NCBI RefSeq assembly: GCF_016894385.1
Contig: NZ_CP069812.1
Span: forward strand, 2,418,001-2,482,000
DNA: 64,000 nucleotides
Origin: Cupriavidus oxalaticus
GTDB lineage: Bacteria; Pseudomonadota; Gammaproteobacteria; Burkholderiales; Burkholderiaceae
Direction of reading: 5' to 3'
Shown here in pieces: positions 49,085-64,000 of this stretch. Every line of letters starts with the position of its first letter. Position 1 is the first letter of the stretch. Below the pieces are notes generated by a model that searched no databases, had not been told where the DNA came from, and was given only the letters and a program-made list of their open reading frames with translations. Made by a program: the position numbers and the translations under genes.

Positions 49085-49588
49085 TCACTCCCCGGCCGAA
49101 CGCGGCGCCGAAGCGCGCCACACCAGCACCAGCGCGAGCAGGCTTTGCAGCAGGTAGAAAGCGCTCGACACGCCGTGCAGCATGCCGAACTGCGCCTGGT
49201 AAGGCGATTCCGAAACCCCCAGCCCCAGCGCCTGCGCCTTTTCCTTCAGGCTGCCCATGAACGGCTGGATGCCGAAATAGCCGACCAGCACGCAGCACAG
49301 CATGCCGAGCACCACCCAGCGCAGGCTGCGATAGCGATTGGCGCCGCGGCGGATCATCACGTTGCACAGTACCAGTTGCAGCACGCCGATGGTCACGCCG
49401 ACGATGGCTTCGGTATGGAACAGGTGACCGGCGATCATGCCGGCCATCTCGCGGCTGGGCAGCACCGAGAACAGCGTCGGTGCCACCATGTAGCCAACCG
49501 TCCACAGGCTACCCGCCCACATCACCGTCAGCAGCAGGAATAGCCGGTGCGGCAACGGCGGCAGGCTGTTATAGGAAGAGGAGAACAA
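49085..49588 (-). CDS. DUF4149-type membrane protein
   Basis: A 167-residue protein with four predicted helices (about residues 14-34, 55-77, 88-108 and 133-158). GSLWTVGYMVAPTLFSVL is the characteristic start of the DUF4149 family, of unknown function. It lies six bases beyond the greA stop codon on the same strand, so the two are probably cotranscribed, and converges on yhbY. Confidence 0.85.
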   Translation of the reverse strand: MFSSSYNSLPPLPHRLFLLLTVMWAGSLWTVGYMVAPTLFSVLPSREMAGMIAGHLFHTEAIVGVTIGVLQLVLCNVMIRRGANRYRSLRWVVLGMLCCVLVGYFGIQPFMGSLKEKAQALGLGVSESPYQAQFGMLHGVSSAFYLLQSLLALVLVWRASAPRSAGE

Positions 49589-49594
49589 GCGGCC

Positions 49595-50071
49595 TCAGAT
49601 ATAGCGGACGGTAATGACTTCGTACTCGCGCTCGCCCCCAGGGGCCAGCACGGTGGCGACGTCGCCTTCGAACTTGCCGATCAGCGCACGCGCGATCGGC
49701 GAGCTGACCGAGATCTTGCCGGTGTCGAGGTCGGCCTCGTCATCGCCCACGATCTGGTAGCTGACCGGCCTGCCGGACTCCAGGTCTTCCAGGTCCACGG
49801 TCGCGCCGAAGACGATGCGGCCGTCGGTATCCAGCTGGGTCGGGTCGATGACCTGCGCAGTCGACAGCTTGGACTCGACTTCCAGGATGCGGCCTTCGAT
49901 AAAGGCCTGCTTTTCCTTGGCGGCATCGTATTCGGCGTTTTCGGACAGGTCGCCCTGCGCACGCGCTTCGGAGATGGCATTGATCACCGCCGGACGCTCG
50001 ACAGCCTTGAGGCGCTGCAGCTCTTCCTTGAGCAGCTCGGCGCCACGCTTGGTAATCGGAATGGTGCTCAT
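49595..50071 (-). CDS. greA: Transcription elongation factor GreA
   Basis: A 158-residue factor of standard length. The N-terminal coiled coil carries the acidic tip (GDLSENAEYDAAKEKQ), followed by the C-terminal FKBP-like domain (GRPVSYQIVGDDEADL, then SPIARALIGK). GreA inserts into the secondary channel of RNA polymerase and stimulates cleavage of backtracked transcripts. It lies 263 bases downstream of carB on the same strand. Confidence 0.97.
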   Translation of the reverse strand: MSTIPITKRGAELLKEELQRLKAVERPAVINAISEARAQGDLSENAEYDAAKEKQAFIEGRILEVESKLSTAQVIDPTQLDTDGRIVFGATVDLEDLESGRPVSYQIVGDDEADLDTGKISVSSPIARALIGKFEGDVATVLAPGGEREYEVITVRYI

Positions 50072-50239
50072 GTCTTCTTCAACAAAAAAATGAGCCGCAG
50101 CGGAGCTGGAGCCATCCTGGCCATACCTGCCAGGGCACTTCCGCTCAACCGCGGCTTTCAGACAGGACCGAAGGGCCTCACACTGCTTAGCTGGTGTGCC
50201 AGGCCGATTCGATCGACGAATTTGACGTAGTTTAGGCCA

Positions 50240-50273
50240 GGAAGCCCGCCGGCATCAACACCGGCGGGCTTCC
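50240..50273 (-). terminator. Hairpin after carB
   Basis: A 13-base stem (GGAAGCCCGCCGG with its complement, eight-base loop) 61 bases past the carB stop codon and before greA. The T content after it is low, so termination may be partial. Confidence 0.65.
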
Positions 50274-50334
50274 GGGCGCTGCCGCCCCTTGACCGGGCGC
50301 AAGCGCCCGGCGGGATGGCAATGTGCAGCGTGGC

Positions 50335-53583
<3,249 letters not shown>

Positions 53584-53683
53584 TGCACGCTCTCTTTATG
53601 GGCCGGCCCGCTTGCATGCGGGCCGCGCCGGTAATCAGGGAATCCGTCGGGATTCGAAAATGTCAGTCTGTCCGCTGTTGCCG

Positions 53684-54355
53684 CTAGTTCATGGTGGCCG
53701 TCGCCAGCTTGGCGCCGAAGCCGATAAACATCGCCCCGACCCCGCTCGCCATCCCGGCCGACAGGCGCCGGCGGCGCCGGAATGCATCGGCCAGCCTGGC
53801 ACCCACGAAAATGATCGTGGTCAGGTAGGCGAAGCTGCATAGCTGGGCAACCACACCCAGCACGGAGAACGACAGCACCGGGTAGCCGAAGGCCGGATCA
53901 ACGAACTGGATGAAGAACGAGATGAAGAACAGGATCGCCTTCGGGTTCAGCAGGCTGATCAGCAACGCCTTGCGGAACGGGTCGGACTGGTCGGCCTTGC
54001 CCACCGACGCCGCGGCGGCCGCATCGCCGCGCGCGGCCCAGTTGCGCACCGCGCCGCGCAGCATGCTCAAGCCGATCCACGCCAGGTAGGCCGCGCCGAT
54101 GTACTTCACCACGTAGAACAGCGCCGGGCTGGCCTTCAGCAGCGAAGCCACGCCCGCCGCCGACAGCACCATCAGCACGAAGTCGCCCAGGAACACCCCG
54201 CACGCGCCCTTGTAGCCGGCGCGCACGCCGCGCTGCGCCGCCACCGACAGCACGTACATCGAGTTCGGCCCCGGCAGCAGCACGATAAAGATCGTGCCGA
54301 GCAGGTAGGTCCAGAAATCGGTGATGCCGAAGGCGGTTTGCATGAAGGCGTTCAT
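53684..54355 (-). CDS. LysE/RhtB-family amino-acid exporter
   Basis: A 223-residue membrane protein with about six helices. The opening TYLLGTIFIVLLPGPNSMYVL with the PGP motif, and NPKAILFFISFFIQF, mark the LysE/RhtB/LeuE family of amino-acid efflux proteins. The start at 54355 has GGGA upstream; ATG at 54343 is possible. It sits between carA and carB on the same strand, so it should be co-expressed with them. The family exports basic or branched amino acids; an arginine-related role is tempting but unproven. Confidence 0.88.
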   Translation of the reverse strand: MNAFMQTAFGITDFWTYLLGTIFIVLLPGPNSMYVLSVAAQRGVRAGYKGACGVFLGDFVLMVLSAAGVASLLKASPALFYVVKYIGAAYLAWIGLSMLRGAVRNWAARGDAAAAASVGKADQSDPFRKALLISLLNPKAILFFISFFIQFVDPAFGYPVLSFSVLGVVAQLCSFAYLTTIIFVGARLADAFRRRRRLSAGMASGVGAMFIGFGAKLATATMN

Positions 54356-54402
54356 GGGATGTCCCGTGGTCCAGCGCTGTCCGGGCGCGCTAATTTGCAA
54401 GC

Positions 54403-55539
<1,137 letters not shown>

Positions 55540-55768
55540 GGGTAGGCTCCTGCTGGACTCACCCCGTGACCGACCAATCGACGCCTCGTGCCTCCCAGGC
55601 TGGATCCATGACGGCGGCAGCGGCATTGCGCCGATGCGGTCGGATCCGGTCGCGGCCTGCTCTTTGCATCACATCAAGTGCGAACGGCAAAGGCGGCGCG
55701 GATGGGGGCGGCGGAAGGTGGAAAGCGGTTGGCGCTAGGGTGAAGGGTTCTGAAAGCGAAACTTTCGA

Positions 55769-55797
55769 ATTATATCCCGCGCCACCCAATTTCTCAA
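55769..55797 (-). promoter_or_regulatory. Sigma70 promoter of carA
   Basis: Minus strand TTGAGA (55797-55792), 17-base spacer, TATAAT (55774-55769). The -10 is consensus. The transcript would start near 55762, leaving a leader of about 220 bases in which regulation by arginine or pyrimidines could act; I see no clear operator. Confidence 0.88.
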
Positions 55798-55885
55798 GTT
55801 TTCAAGGACTTGCATCACGCGGGCGCCGCCGCGGGCACCTGCCGCACCGGTGCCCGCGCCACCATCCGGCGGTGTGCAGAGCCCG

Positions 55886-56296
55886 TTACGCAGCCGGCGG
55901 AACGACCGCCGTCACCTCGATTTCCACCTTGGCGCGCGGCTCGACGAGGTCGGCCACTTCGACCGCCGTCATCGCCGGAAAGTGCCGGCCGATGATGGCG
56001 CGGTAGTGCTGGCCGATCGCCCCATAGGCGCCGACATATTCCGCCTTGTCCTTCACATACCAGGTCATGCGCGCGATATGTTCCGGCCTGGCCCCGCCGG
56101 CGGCCAGCACGTCGACCACGTTGCGCAGCGCCTGCGCCACCTGCAGGCCGAAATCGTCGGTCTCGAACTCGCACTTGCCGTTCCAGCCGATCTGGCCGCT
56201 GACAAGGAGCAGGCGGCTGCCGGCCTGGATCTCGGCCATCATGCCGTTGGCGTAGCCACGCGGGGGCGCCCAGTCGGGCGGCTGCAGGATTTTCAT
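55886..56296 (-). CDS. RidA-family protein
   Basis: A 136-residue member of the YjgF/YER057c/UK114 family. It has GSRLLLVSGQIGWNGK and a C-terminal segment AMTAVEVADLVEPRAKVEIEV. True RidA enzymes hydrolyse reactive enamines or imines formed by PLP enzymes; the conserved active-site Arg is likely in EPRAKVEIEV. Its place at the end of the 2-aminobenzoate operon (57 bases after the thioesterase gene) suggests it removes an imine or enamine arising when the amino group is lost, an inference from context. Confidence 0.85.
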   Translation of the reverse strand: MKILQPPDWAPPRGYANGMMAEIQAGSRLLLVSGQIGWNGKCEFETDDFGLQVAQALRNVVDVLAAGGARPEHIARMTWYVKDKAEYVGAYGAIGQHYRAIIGRHFPAMTAVEVADLVEPRAKVEIEVTAVVPPAA

Positions 56297-56353
56297 GGTG
56301 GATGTCCCTGTTGCGATCTGTATCAATGGATTGGAAATTCAGTCATGGGGCGG

Positions 56354-56779
56354 TCAGGCCGCGCTTACCAGGTAGGCCGCCATGGCCTCGCGCACGGCCT
56401 CCGGCAACGGCTGTGGCGCGATCGAGCCGGTGTCGACGCAGACCAGCCGCTGCGTCACTTCCATGCGGGTATCGTCGTGAGGGCCGGCAAAGCGGATCGC
56501 CAGCGTGAAGCTGGACTGGCCGAGCTTGAGCACGCGCAGCTCGCGCGTGAGCACCTCGCCCAGCCGGCTCGGCGCCAGGAAGCGGCATTCCAGCTCCGCG
56601 GTCGGCACGCCGGCCCGGCCTTCGCCGTGCATGACGTCGAAGGGCCACCCCAGCGCTTCGCCGAACCAGTCTTCGATGAAGTCGTTGAGCATCTCGAAGT
56701 AGCGCGGGTAGAACACGATCCCGGCCGCGTCGCAGTGCTTGAAGCGCACCAGGACGGTGCTGCGGAAGACCGGGCTCAT
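56354..56779 (-). CDS. Acyl-CoA thioesterase (4-hydroxybenzoyl-CoA thioesterase type)
   Basis: A 141-residue hot-dog-fold protein. The active Asp17 lies in [20 protein letters not shown], the hallmark of the 4HBT family. It would hydrolyse an aryl- or acyl-CoA, perhaps rescuing CoA from stalled aromatic thioesters. Its start overlaps the CoA-ligase stop codon by four bases, so it belongs to the aromatic operon. The precise substrate is unknown. Confidence 0.88.
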   Translation of the reverse strand: MSPVFRSTVLVRFKHCDAAGIVFYPRYFEMLNDFIEDWFGEALGWPFDVMHGEGRAGVPTAELECRFLAPSRLGEVLTRELRVLKLGQSSFTLAIRFAGPHDDTRMEVTQRLVCVDTGSIAPQPLPEAVREAMAAYLVSAA

Positions 56780-58473
56780 GATTGGCTCCCACCGTGGTTA
56801 GTGCCAGCGTGGTTAGTGCCATTGCCCTCCTCCGCCATCTGGCGCAGCCGGAAGCGCTGCAGCTTGCCGGTCTCGGTGCGCGGCAGCGCCGGCACGAACT
56901 CGATGCGGCGGGGATATTTGTACGGCGCGATCTGGCGTTTCACGTAGTCCTGCAGCGCGGTGCGCGTGGCGTCGTCCGCGGGCACGCCTTCGCGCAGCAC
57001 CACGTAGGCCATGACCACCTGCCCGCGCCCGTCGTCGGGTGCGCCGACCACGCCGCACTCGGCCACCGACTCGTGCTGCATCAGCGTGCTCTCCACCTCG
57101 GGGCCGGCGATGTTGTAGCCGGCCGAGATGATCATGTCGTCGGAGCGCGCCTGGTAGAAGTAGTAACCGTCTGCATCGACCGTGAAGGTATCGCCCGGCA
57201 GGTTCCAGCCCGCCTTCACGTAGTTGGCCTGGCGCGGATCGTCCAGGTAGCGGCAGCCAGTCGGGCCCTGCACCGCCAGCTTGCCGACCTGCCCCGGCGG
57301 CAGCGGCCGCATCTCGTCGTCGACGATCTGCGCCACGTAGCCGGGCACCACCTTGCCGATCGCGCCCGGCCTGACCTCGGCACCGGCACTCGAGATAAAG
57401 ATATGCATCATCTCGGTGCCGCCGATGCCATCGGTCATCTCGATGCCGGTGGCGGCTTTCCAGCTCTGGCGCGTGGCGTCGGGCAGCGCCTCGCCGGCCG
57501 ACACGCTGTGCCTCAGGCTGGAGATATCGAAGCGCGGCGCCAGCGCCGCCATCTGCCGGTAGAAAGTGGGGGCGGTGAAGACGATGGTGGCGCGGAAGTC
57601 GTGGATCAGTTCCAGCAGCGCTTCCGGCGTCAGCTTCTCCGCCAGCACCGTGCTGGCGCCGATGCGCAGCGGGAAGCACAGCATGCCGCCCAGCCCGAAG
57701 GTGAAGGCGATCGGCGGCGTGCCGCAGAAGATATCGTCCGGCACGGAGCGCAGCACATGGCGCGGGAACAGGTCGCACATGGCCAGCACGTCGCGATGGA
57801 AATGGACCGTGCCCTTGGGCTGTCCGGTGGTGCCGCTGGTGAAGGCGATCAGGCAGATATCGTCGCTGGCGGTGTCGCAGGCATCGAAGCTGTCGGGCTT
57901 GCCCGCCATCGCGGCTTCCAGCGAACCCTCGCCGGTGCCGTTGAAATACAGCGCGCGCGCCAGGCTCGGGCAATGGAATTCCCCGCCGGCCCGCTGGTTG
58001 GCATCGAGATCCTCGCGCAGCCGCGCATCGCACAGCGCCGCGGTGACCTGCGCCTTGTCGACGATCTGCTTCAGCTCCTTCGCGCGCAGCAGCGGCATGG
58101 TCGGCACGGCAATCAGGCCGGCCTTGATGGTGGCGAGCCAGCTTGCCGCCATCATCAGGTTGTTGGGGCCGCGCAGCAGCACGCGGTTGCCGGGCACCAG
58201 CGCCATGTCCTCGACCAGCACATGGGCGATGCGGTTGACCAGCGCCGCCACCTGCGCATAGGTGACCGTCTCGACCTTGCCCGTCTGACCGTTGCGATGG
58301 CGGATGGCGATGCGCTCGCCGCGGCCTTCGCGGACGTGGCGGTCGACCAGCTCCACCGCGCAGTTCATCCGCGCCGGGTAATCGGTGTCGGCATTGAAGC
58401 GGAACACCGGCCACTGCTCGGGCGGCGGCAGGCGGTCGCGGGCGAAGGTATCGAGATGGGCGGTGGTCGCCAT
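56776..58473 (-). CDS. Benzoate/2-aminobenzoate-CoA ligase family enzyme
   Basis: A 565-residue acyl-adenylate-forming enzyme. The P-loop is [11 protein letters not shown] (211-221), followed by the A8 hinge region [19 protein letters not shown] and the C-terminal Lys in TETGKLQRF. With the monooxygenase/reductase at 61397 it should activate 2-aminobenzoate (anthranilate) to its CoA thioester, the first step of the aerobic hybrid pathway. The last 15 residues include a small duplication ([10 protein letters not shown]) coded by a 14-base direct repeat at 56793-56821, which suggests recent slippage. Confidence 0.87.
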   Translation of the reverse strand: MATTAHLDTFARDRLPPPEQWPVFRFNADTDYPARMNCAVELVDRHVREGRGERIAIRHRNGQTGKVETVTYAQVAALVNRIAHVLVEDMALVPGNRVLLRGPNNLMMAASWLATIKAGLIAVPTMPLLRAKELKQIVDKAQVTAALCDARLREDLDANQRAGGEFHCPSLARALYFNGTGEGSLEAAMAGKPDSFDACDTASDDICLIAFTSGTTGQPKGTVHFHRDVLAMCDLFPRHVLRSVPDDIFCGTPPIAFTFGLGGMLCFPLRIGASTVLAEKLTPEALLELIHDFRATIVFTAPTFYRQMAALAPRFDISSLRHSVSAGEALPDATRQSWKAATGIEMTDGIGGTEMMHIFISSAGAEVRPGAIGKVVPGYVAQIVDDEMRPLPPGQVGKLAVQGPTGCRYLDDPRQANYVKAGWNLPGDTFTVDADGYYFYQARSDDMIISAGYNIAGPEVESTLMQHESVAECGVVGAPDDGRGQVVMAYVVLREGVPADDATRTALQDYVKRQIAPYKYPRRIEFVPALPRTETGKLQRFRLRQMAEEGNGTNHAGTNHGGSQS

Positions 58474-58523
58474 GGCTTGTCTCCTGTCTGCTCTGTCGGT
58501 ACGGCAGTTCCGGGGCGGACGGC

Positions 58524-59693
58524 TCAGCCCTTCCGGCCGGCCAGTGTTTCGCGGGCGATGATCAGCTTCTGCACCTCGGTGGCGCCTTCGTAGATGCGCA
58601 GCGAGCGGATCTCGCGGTACAGGCTTTCCACGCGCGTGCCGACCTTGACGCCGAGGCCGCCGAACATCTGCACCGCGCGGTCGATGACCTGCTGCGCGTT
58701 CTCGGTGGCGACCATCTTGGCCATCGCCGCTTCGCGCGTGGTGCGCTCTTTCCTGACGTCCCGCAGCCAGGCCGCGCGATAGGTCAGCAGCGCGGCCGCG
58801 TCGATTGCGGTCGCCATGTCGCCGATGGCGGCCTGCGTCAGCTGCAGGTCAGCCAGCACGCCGCCGAACATCGGCCGCTCGCAGGCCCGCGCCAGCGCGT
58901 CATCCAGCGCGGCACGGCCGAAGCCCAGGGCCGACGCCGCCACCGAGGCGCGAAAGATGTCGAGCGTCATCATCGCCACCTTGAAGCCCTGCCCCGCCTC
59001 GCCCAGCCGGTTGCCGACCGGCACGCGGCAGTTGTCGAAGCGCAGCGTGGCCAGCGGGTGCGGCGCGATCACGTCGATGCGCTCGGCGATGGCCAGGCCC
59101 GGCGTATCGGCGTCGACCACGAAGGCCGAGATGCCGCGCGCGCCGGGCGCTTCGCCGGTGCGCACGAACACGCAATAGAAGTCCGCGATGCCGCCGTTGG
59201 AAATCCAGGTCTTGGCGCCGTCGATCACATAGTGCTTGCCGTCTTCCGACAGCCGCGCGCTGCATTGCATCGCCGCGACATCGGAACCGGCCTCGGGCTC
59301 GGACAGCGCAAAGGCGGCGATAGCCTCGCCGCGCGCCACACGCGGCAGGTATTGCGCGCGCAGCGCCTCGCTGCCGGCAATCGAGATCGCACCGGAGCCC
59401 AGCCCCTGCATCGCGAAGGCAAAGTCGGCCAGGCCGTCGTGGCGCGCCAGCGTCTCGCGCAGCAGGCACAGCGAGCGTGAGTCGAGCGCGGGCAGCGCGC
59501 CGCCGTGCGCGGCCGGCACGCAATAGCGCAGCCAGCCCGCCTCGCCGAGCTGGCGCACCAGCGCGCGGCAGGCGGCGTCGGTATCGCCGTGGTCGACATG
59601 CAGGTGTTGCGCGCACCAGGCGTCGAGCTCGCGCTCCAGCGCGCGGTGCGCGTCGTCGAACAGCGGCAGGTCGAGATAGGTCTTGTCTGACAT
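58524..59693 (-). CDS. Acyl-CoA dehydrogenase
   Basis: A 389-residue flavoenzyme of the acyl-CoA dehydrogenase family. FAD and substrate motifs are [15 protein letters not shown] and [13 protein letters not shown]; the catalytic Glu is expected in [10 protein letters not shown]. In the 2-aminobenzoyl-CoA pathway it could oxidise an alicyclic or ring-opened CoA ester. AGGGAG lies five bases before the ATG. It follows the enoyl-CoA hydratase gene by 14 bases. Confidence 0.9.
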   Translation of the reverse strand: MSDKTYLDLPLFDDAHRALERELDAWCAQHLHVDHGDTDAACRALVRQLGEAGWLRYCVPAAHGGALPALDSRSLCLLRETLARHDGLADFAFAMQGLGSGAISIAGSEALRAQYLPRVARGEAIAAFALSEPEAGSDVAAMQCSARLSEDGKHYVIDGAKTWISNGGIADFYCVFVRTGEAPGARGISAFVVDADTPGLAIAERIDVIAPHPLATLRFDNCRVPVGNRLGEAGQGFKVAMMTLDIFRASVAASALGFGRAALDDALARACERPMFGGVLADLQLTQAAIGDMATAIDAAALLTYRAAWLRDVRKERTTREAAMAKMVATENAQQVIDRAVQMFGGLGVKVGTRVESLYREIRSLRIYEGATEVQKLIIARETLAGRKG

Positions 59694-59707
59694 CGCGGCT
59701 CCCTGGC

Positions 59708-60559
59708 TCAGTCGCCTTCGAACACCGGCTTGGATTTGGCCACGAAGGCCTCGTAGGCGCGGCGGAAATCGCGCGTCTGCATGCAGATGGCCTGCGCCTC
59801 GGCTTCGGCTTCGATGGCCTCGTCCAGCCCCATGTTCCATTCCTGGTGCAGCAGCTTCTTGGTCACGCCATGGGCGAAGGTCGGCCCCGCGGCGAGCTGG
59901 GCGGCCAGTGCCTGCGCCTGTGCCAGCACGGCTTCGGACGGATGCAGCGCGTTGAAGAAGCCCCACTGCAGGCCCTCGTCCGCGTTCATGGCGCGGCCGG
60001 TGTAGAGCAACTCGCTGGCACGCCCCTGCCCGATCACGCGTGGCAGCAGCGAGCACGCGCCCATGTCGGCGCCAGCCAGGCCCACGCGTACGAACAGGAA
60101 CGCGGTCCTGGCCTGCGCCGTGCCCAGCCGCATGTCCGAAGCCAGCGCCATCATCGCGCCCGCGCCCGCGCAGATGCCGTCGACCGCGCTGATCACCGGC
60201 TGCGGGCACGCGCGCATCGCCTTGACCAGGTCGCCGGTCATGCGCGTGAAGTCGAGCAGTTCGGGCATGGTCATCTGCGTCAGCGGCCCGATGATCTCGT
60301 GCACGTCGCCGCCCGAGCAGAAATTGCCGCCGGCGCCGGTGACCACCACTGCCTTGATGTCGCTGGCGTAGCACAGCGCGCGGAACAGGTCGCGCAGCTC
60401 GGCATAGGAGTCGAACGTCAGCGGGTTCTTGCGCTCCGGCCGGTTCAGCGTGATGGTGCCGACCTTGCCGTCGTCCGACACCGACCACAGGAAATGCCGC
60501 GGCTCGTAGCCGGCAAAGCTGCGCTTGTGGTGGCGCATGTCGAGTGCGATTTCAGTCAT
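59708..60559 (-). CDS. Enoyl-CoA hydratase/isomerase family protein
   Basis: A 283-residue crotonase-fold protein. Oxyanion-hole segments are [16 protein letters not shown] and [19 protein letters not shown]. At the first catalytic position the usual P-E pattern is replaced by [12 protein letters not shown], while the second Glu (ASELLYTG) is kept, so the reaction may not be plain hydration; ring-opening or isomerisation is possible. It lies between the SDR and acyl-CoA dehydrogenase genes. Confidence 0.88.
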   Translation of the reverse strand: MTEIALDMRHHKRSFAGYEPRHFLWSVSDDGKVGTITLNRPERKNPLTFDSYAELRDLFRALCYASDIKAVVVTGAGGNFCSGGDVHEIIGPLTQMTMPELLDFTRMTGDLVKAMRACPQPVISAVDGICAGAGAMMALASDMRLGTAQARTAFLFVRVGLAGADMGACSLLPRVIGQGRASELLYTGRAMNADEGLQWGFFNALHPSEAVLAQAQALAAQLAAGPTFAHGVTKKLLHQEWNMGLDEAIEAEAEAQAICMQTRDFRRAYEAFVAKSKPVFEGD

Positions 60560-60596
60560 GGTTGTCTCTCAGGTCCTTGCTCAGGTTCTTGCCTTG

Positions 60597-61396
60597 TCAG
60601 CCCGCCATCACTTCGCCGCCGGCCACCGGGATCGCCTGCCCGGTGATTGCGCCGGCGGACGGCTGGCACAGCCATGCCACGGCGTCGGCCACTTCCTCGG
60701 GCTGCACCAGACGGCGCTGCGGATTGCGCGCGGCCAGTTCGGCGCGCGCCTGGTCCTCGGTGCGGCCGGTCTTGCCGACGATGTTGGCGACGGCGTCGCG
60801 CACGATATCGGTTTCGGTGTAGCCGGGGCAGACCGCGTTGACGGTCACGCCCTTGGCCGCGGCCTCCAGCGCCAGCGCGCGCGTCAGTCCGATCACGCCA
60901 TGCTTGGCCGCGCAATAGGCGCTGACGTAGCCGTAGCCGATCAGCCCGGCGGTGCTGGCCACGTTGACGATGCGGCCCCAGCCGGCTTCGAGCATCGCCG
61001 GCAGCGCGGCCTGCGTGCACAGGAAGGTGCCGGTCAGGTTGACGTCGAGCATGCGCTGCCACAGCGCGGCATCGGTCTTCATGAAGGGGGCGCTGTGCGC
61101 CTGCCCGGCGTTGTTGACCAGCATCGATACCGGACCGGCCTGCTCCGTGGCCGCGGCAAAGGCGCGCGCCACGCTGCCGGCATCGGCAATATCGGCCGTG
61201 ACGAACGACACGATGGCGCCCGCCGGTGCCTGCTCGCGCAGGACTTGCACCGTCGCTTGCAGCGTGCCGGCATCGCGCCCCAGCAGCGTGACGCTGGCGC
61301 CGTCGGCCAGCAGACGCCGCGCGATCGCGGCGCCGATGCCGCGCCCGCCGCCGGTGACCAGCGCGTGCCTGCCGGCCAGTGTTGCCGTGCTGCCGG

Positions 61397-61400
<4 letters not shown>
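60597..61400 (-). CDS. Short-chain dehydrogenase/reductase
   Basis: A 267-residue Rossmann-fold SDR. It has TGGGRGIG (16-23), NNAG (96-99), catalytic Ser149, Tyr162 and Lys166 (YCAAK) and ends with the usual GQAIPVAGG. It probably oxidises a 3-hydroxyacyl-CoA or alicyclic hydroxyl in the operon's beta-oxidation-like sequence. Its start overlaps the stop codon of the monooxygenase gene by four bases, which indicates translational coupling. Confidence 0.9.
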
Positions 61401-63751
<2,351 letters not shown>

Positions 63752-63819
63752 CTGTTGCCTCCTGCTGGGGCCGCGCCCGGCAATGCTGCCCGGCGGCATC
63801 ACGATCTAGATCAGACCTA

Positions 63820-63841
63820 AATATTTTATGCTTCAAATATT
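63820..63841. promoter_or_regulatory. AT-rich palindrome, probable regulator-binding site
   Basis: AATATTT (63820-63826), eight bases, AAATATT (63835-63841): a perfect 7-base inverted repeat in an otherwise GC-rich area, 69 bases upstream of the aromatic operon. Size and base make-up are typical of MarR-type operators, which often answer to aryl-CoA ligands. The regulator gene is not in the window. Confidence 0.65.
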
Positions 63842-63919
63842 AGACTGCATCACGAGCCGTGGCAAGCCCGCGGTGCGAAGTGTCCGGTTCGACACCTCAC
63901 ACCGCCTGGCGCACCCGCG

Positions 63920-64000
63920 TCAGCCCTTCAGCGCGGCCTGGACCTGCTCCAGCGCCGCCGGATCCTCGATCGTGGTCAGGTCGCCGGGATCCCGCCCTTC
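63920..64000 (-). CDS. Acyl-CoA synthetase, C-terminal 26 residues
   Basis: The minus-strand frame enters at the right edge and ends at a TGA at 63920-63922. Its residues EGRDPGDLTTIEDPAALEQV fit the end of AMP-forming acyl-CoA synthetases of the acetyl/propionyl type, where the tail follows the catalytic lysine region. Too little is present to name the substrate. It is on the same strand as, and about 170 bases upstream of, the aromatic operon. Confidence 0.65.
   Translation of the reverse strand, partial: EGRDPGDLTTIEDPAALEQVQAALKG

Overview
The window is high-GC and gene-dense, with rare AT-rich spots only at promoters. Gene content and order point to a betaproteobacterium of the Cupriavidus/Ralstonia group: ppx and ppk divergent next to phoR-phoB-phoU-pstBACS, then glmM-folP-ftsH-rlmE, yhbY, greA and carB-lysE-carA, with yejABEF beside fabI and a bifunctional 2-aminobenzoyl-CoA monooxygenase. 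The genus is an inference from protein resemblance and gene order, because no search could be run.

Layout. 1-239: end of a patatin-like gene. 320-1000: NlpC/P60 peptidase. 1400-7197: yejFEBA peptide importer. 7409-8194: fabI. 8306-15900: TetR regulator divergent from a four-gene exporter (small membrane protein, outer-membrane factor, membrane-fusion protein, RbbA-type ABC fusion, ABC-2 permease). 15915-17165: MFS efflux protein. 17357-17824: nucleoside deaminase. 18041-25348: a tight seven-gene phosphonate operon. 25956-26032: tRNA-Arg, after a gene-poor stretch. 26084-27337: diguanylate cyclase. 27739-27815: tRNA-Pro. 27915-30938: a DnaQ-fold protein that has lost catalytic residues, a small membrane protein, a stand-alone infA and sixA. 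31375-42973: phosphate-starvation region (olsB, ppx, ppk, phoR, phoB, phoU, pstB, pstA, pstC, pstS). 43205-55539: housekeeping block. 55886-64000: RidA protein, then an aerobic 2-aminobenzoate (anthranilate) CoA-thioester degradation operon, and the last 26 codons of an acyl-CoA synthetase.

The most interesting system is the phosphonate operon. PEP mutase, phosphonopyruvate decarboxylase and 2-aminoethylphosphonate (AEP) transaminase would make AEP. They sit with two nucleotidyltransferase modules (one fused to PEP mutase), a CDP-alcohol phosphatidyltransferase, a flippase-like membrane protein and a 2OG-Fe(II) oxygenase. Together this reads as a pathway that activates AEP as a CMP ester and attaches it to a lipid, giving a possibly hydroxylated phosphonolipid. 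The operon ends facing the 3' end of tRNA-Arg, a classic island position.

The second theme is phosphate control. I find PhoB-box-like repeats (7-bp units, 11-bp period) in front of pstS, ppk, ppx and olsB. The olsB promoter carries a run of five such units correctly spaced from a -10 element, so ornithine-lipid synthesis is probably phosphate-regulated here. Hairpins between pstS and pstC and between phoB and phoR probably set gene dosage within the pst-pho operon.
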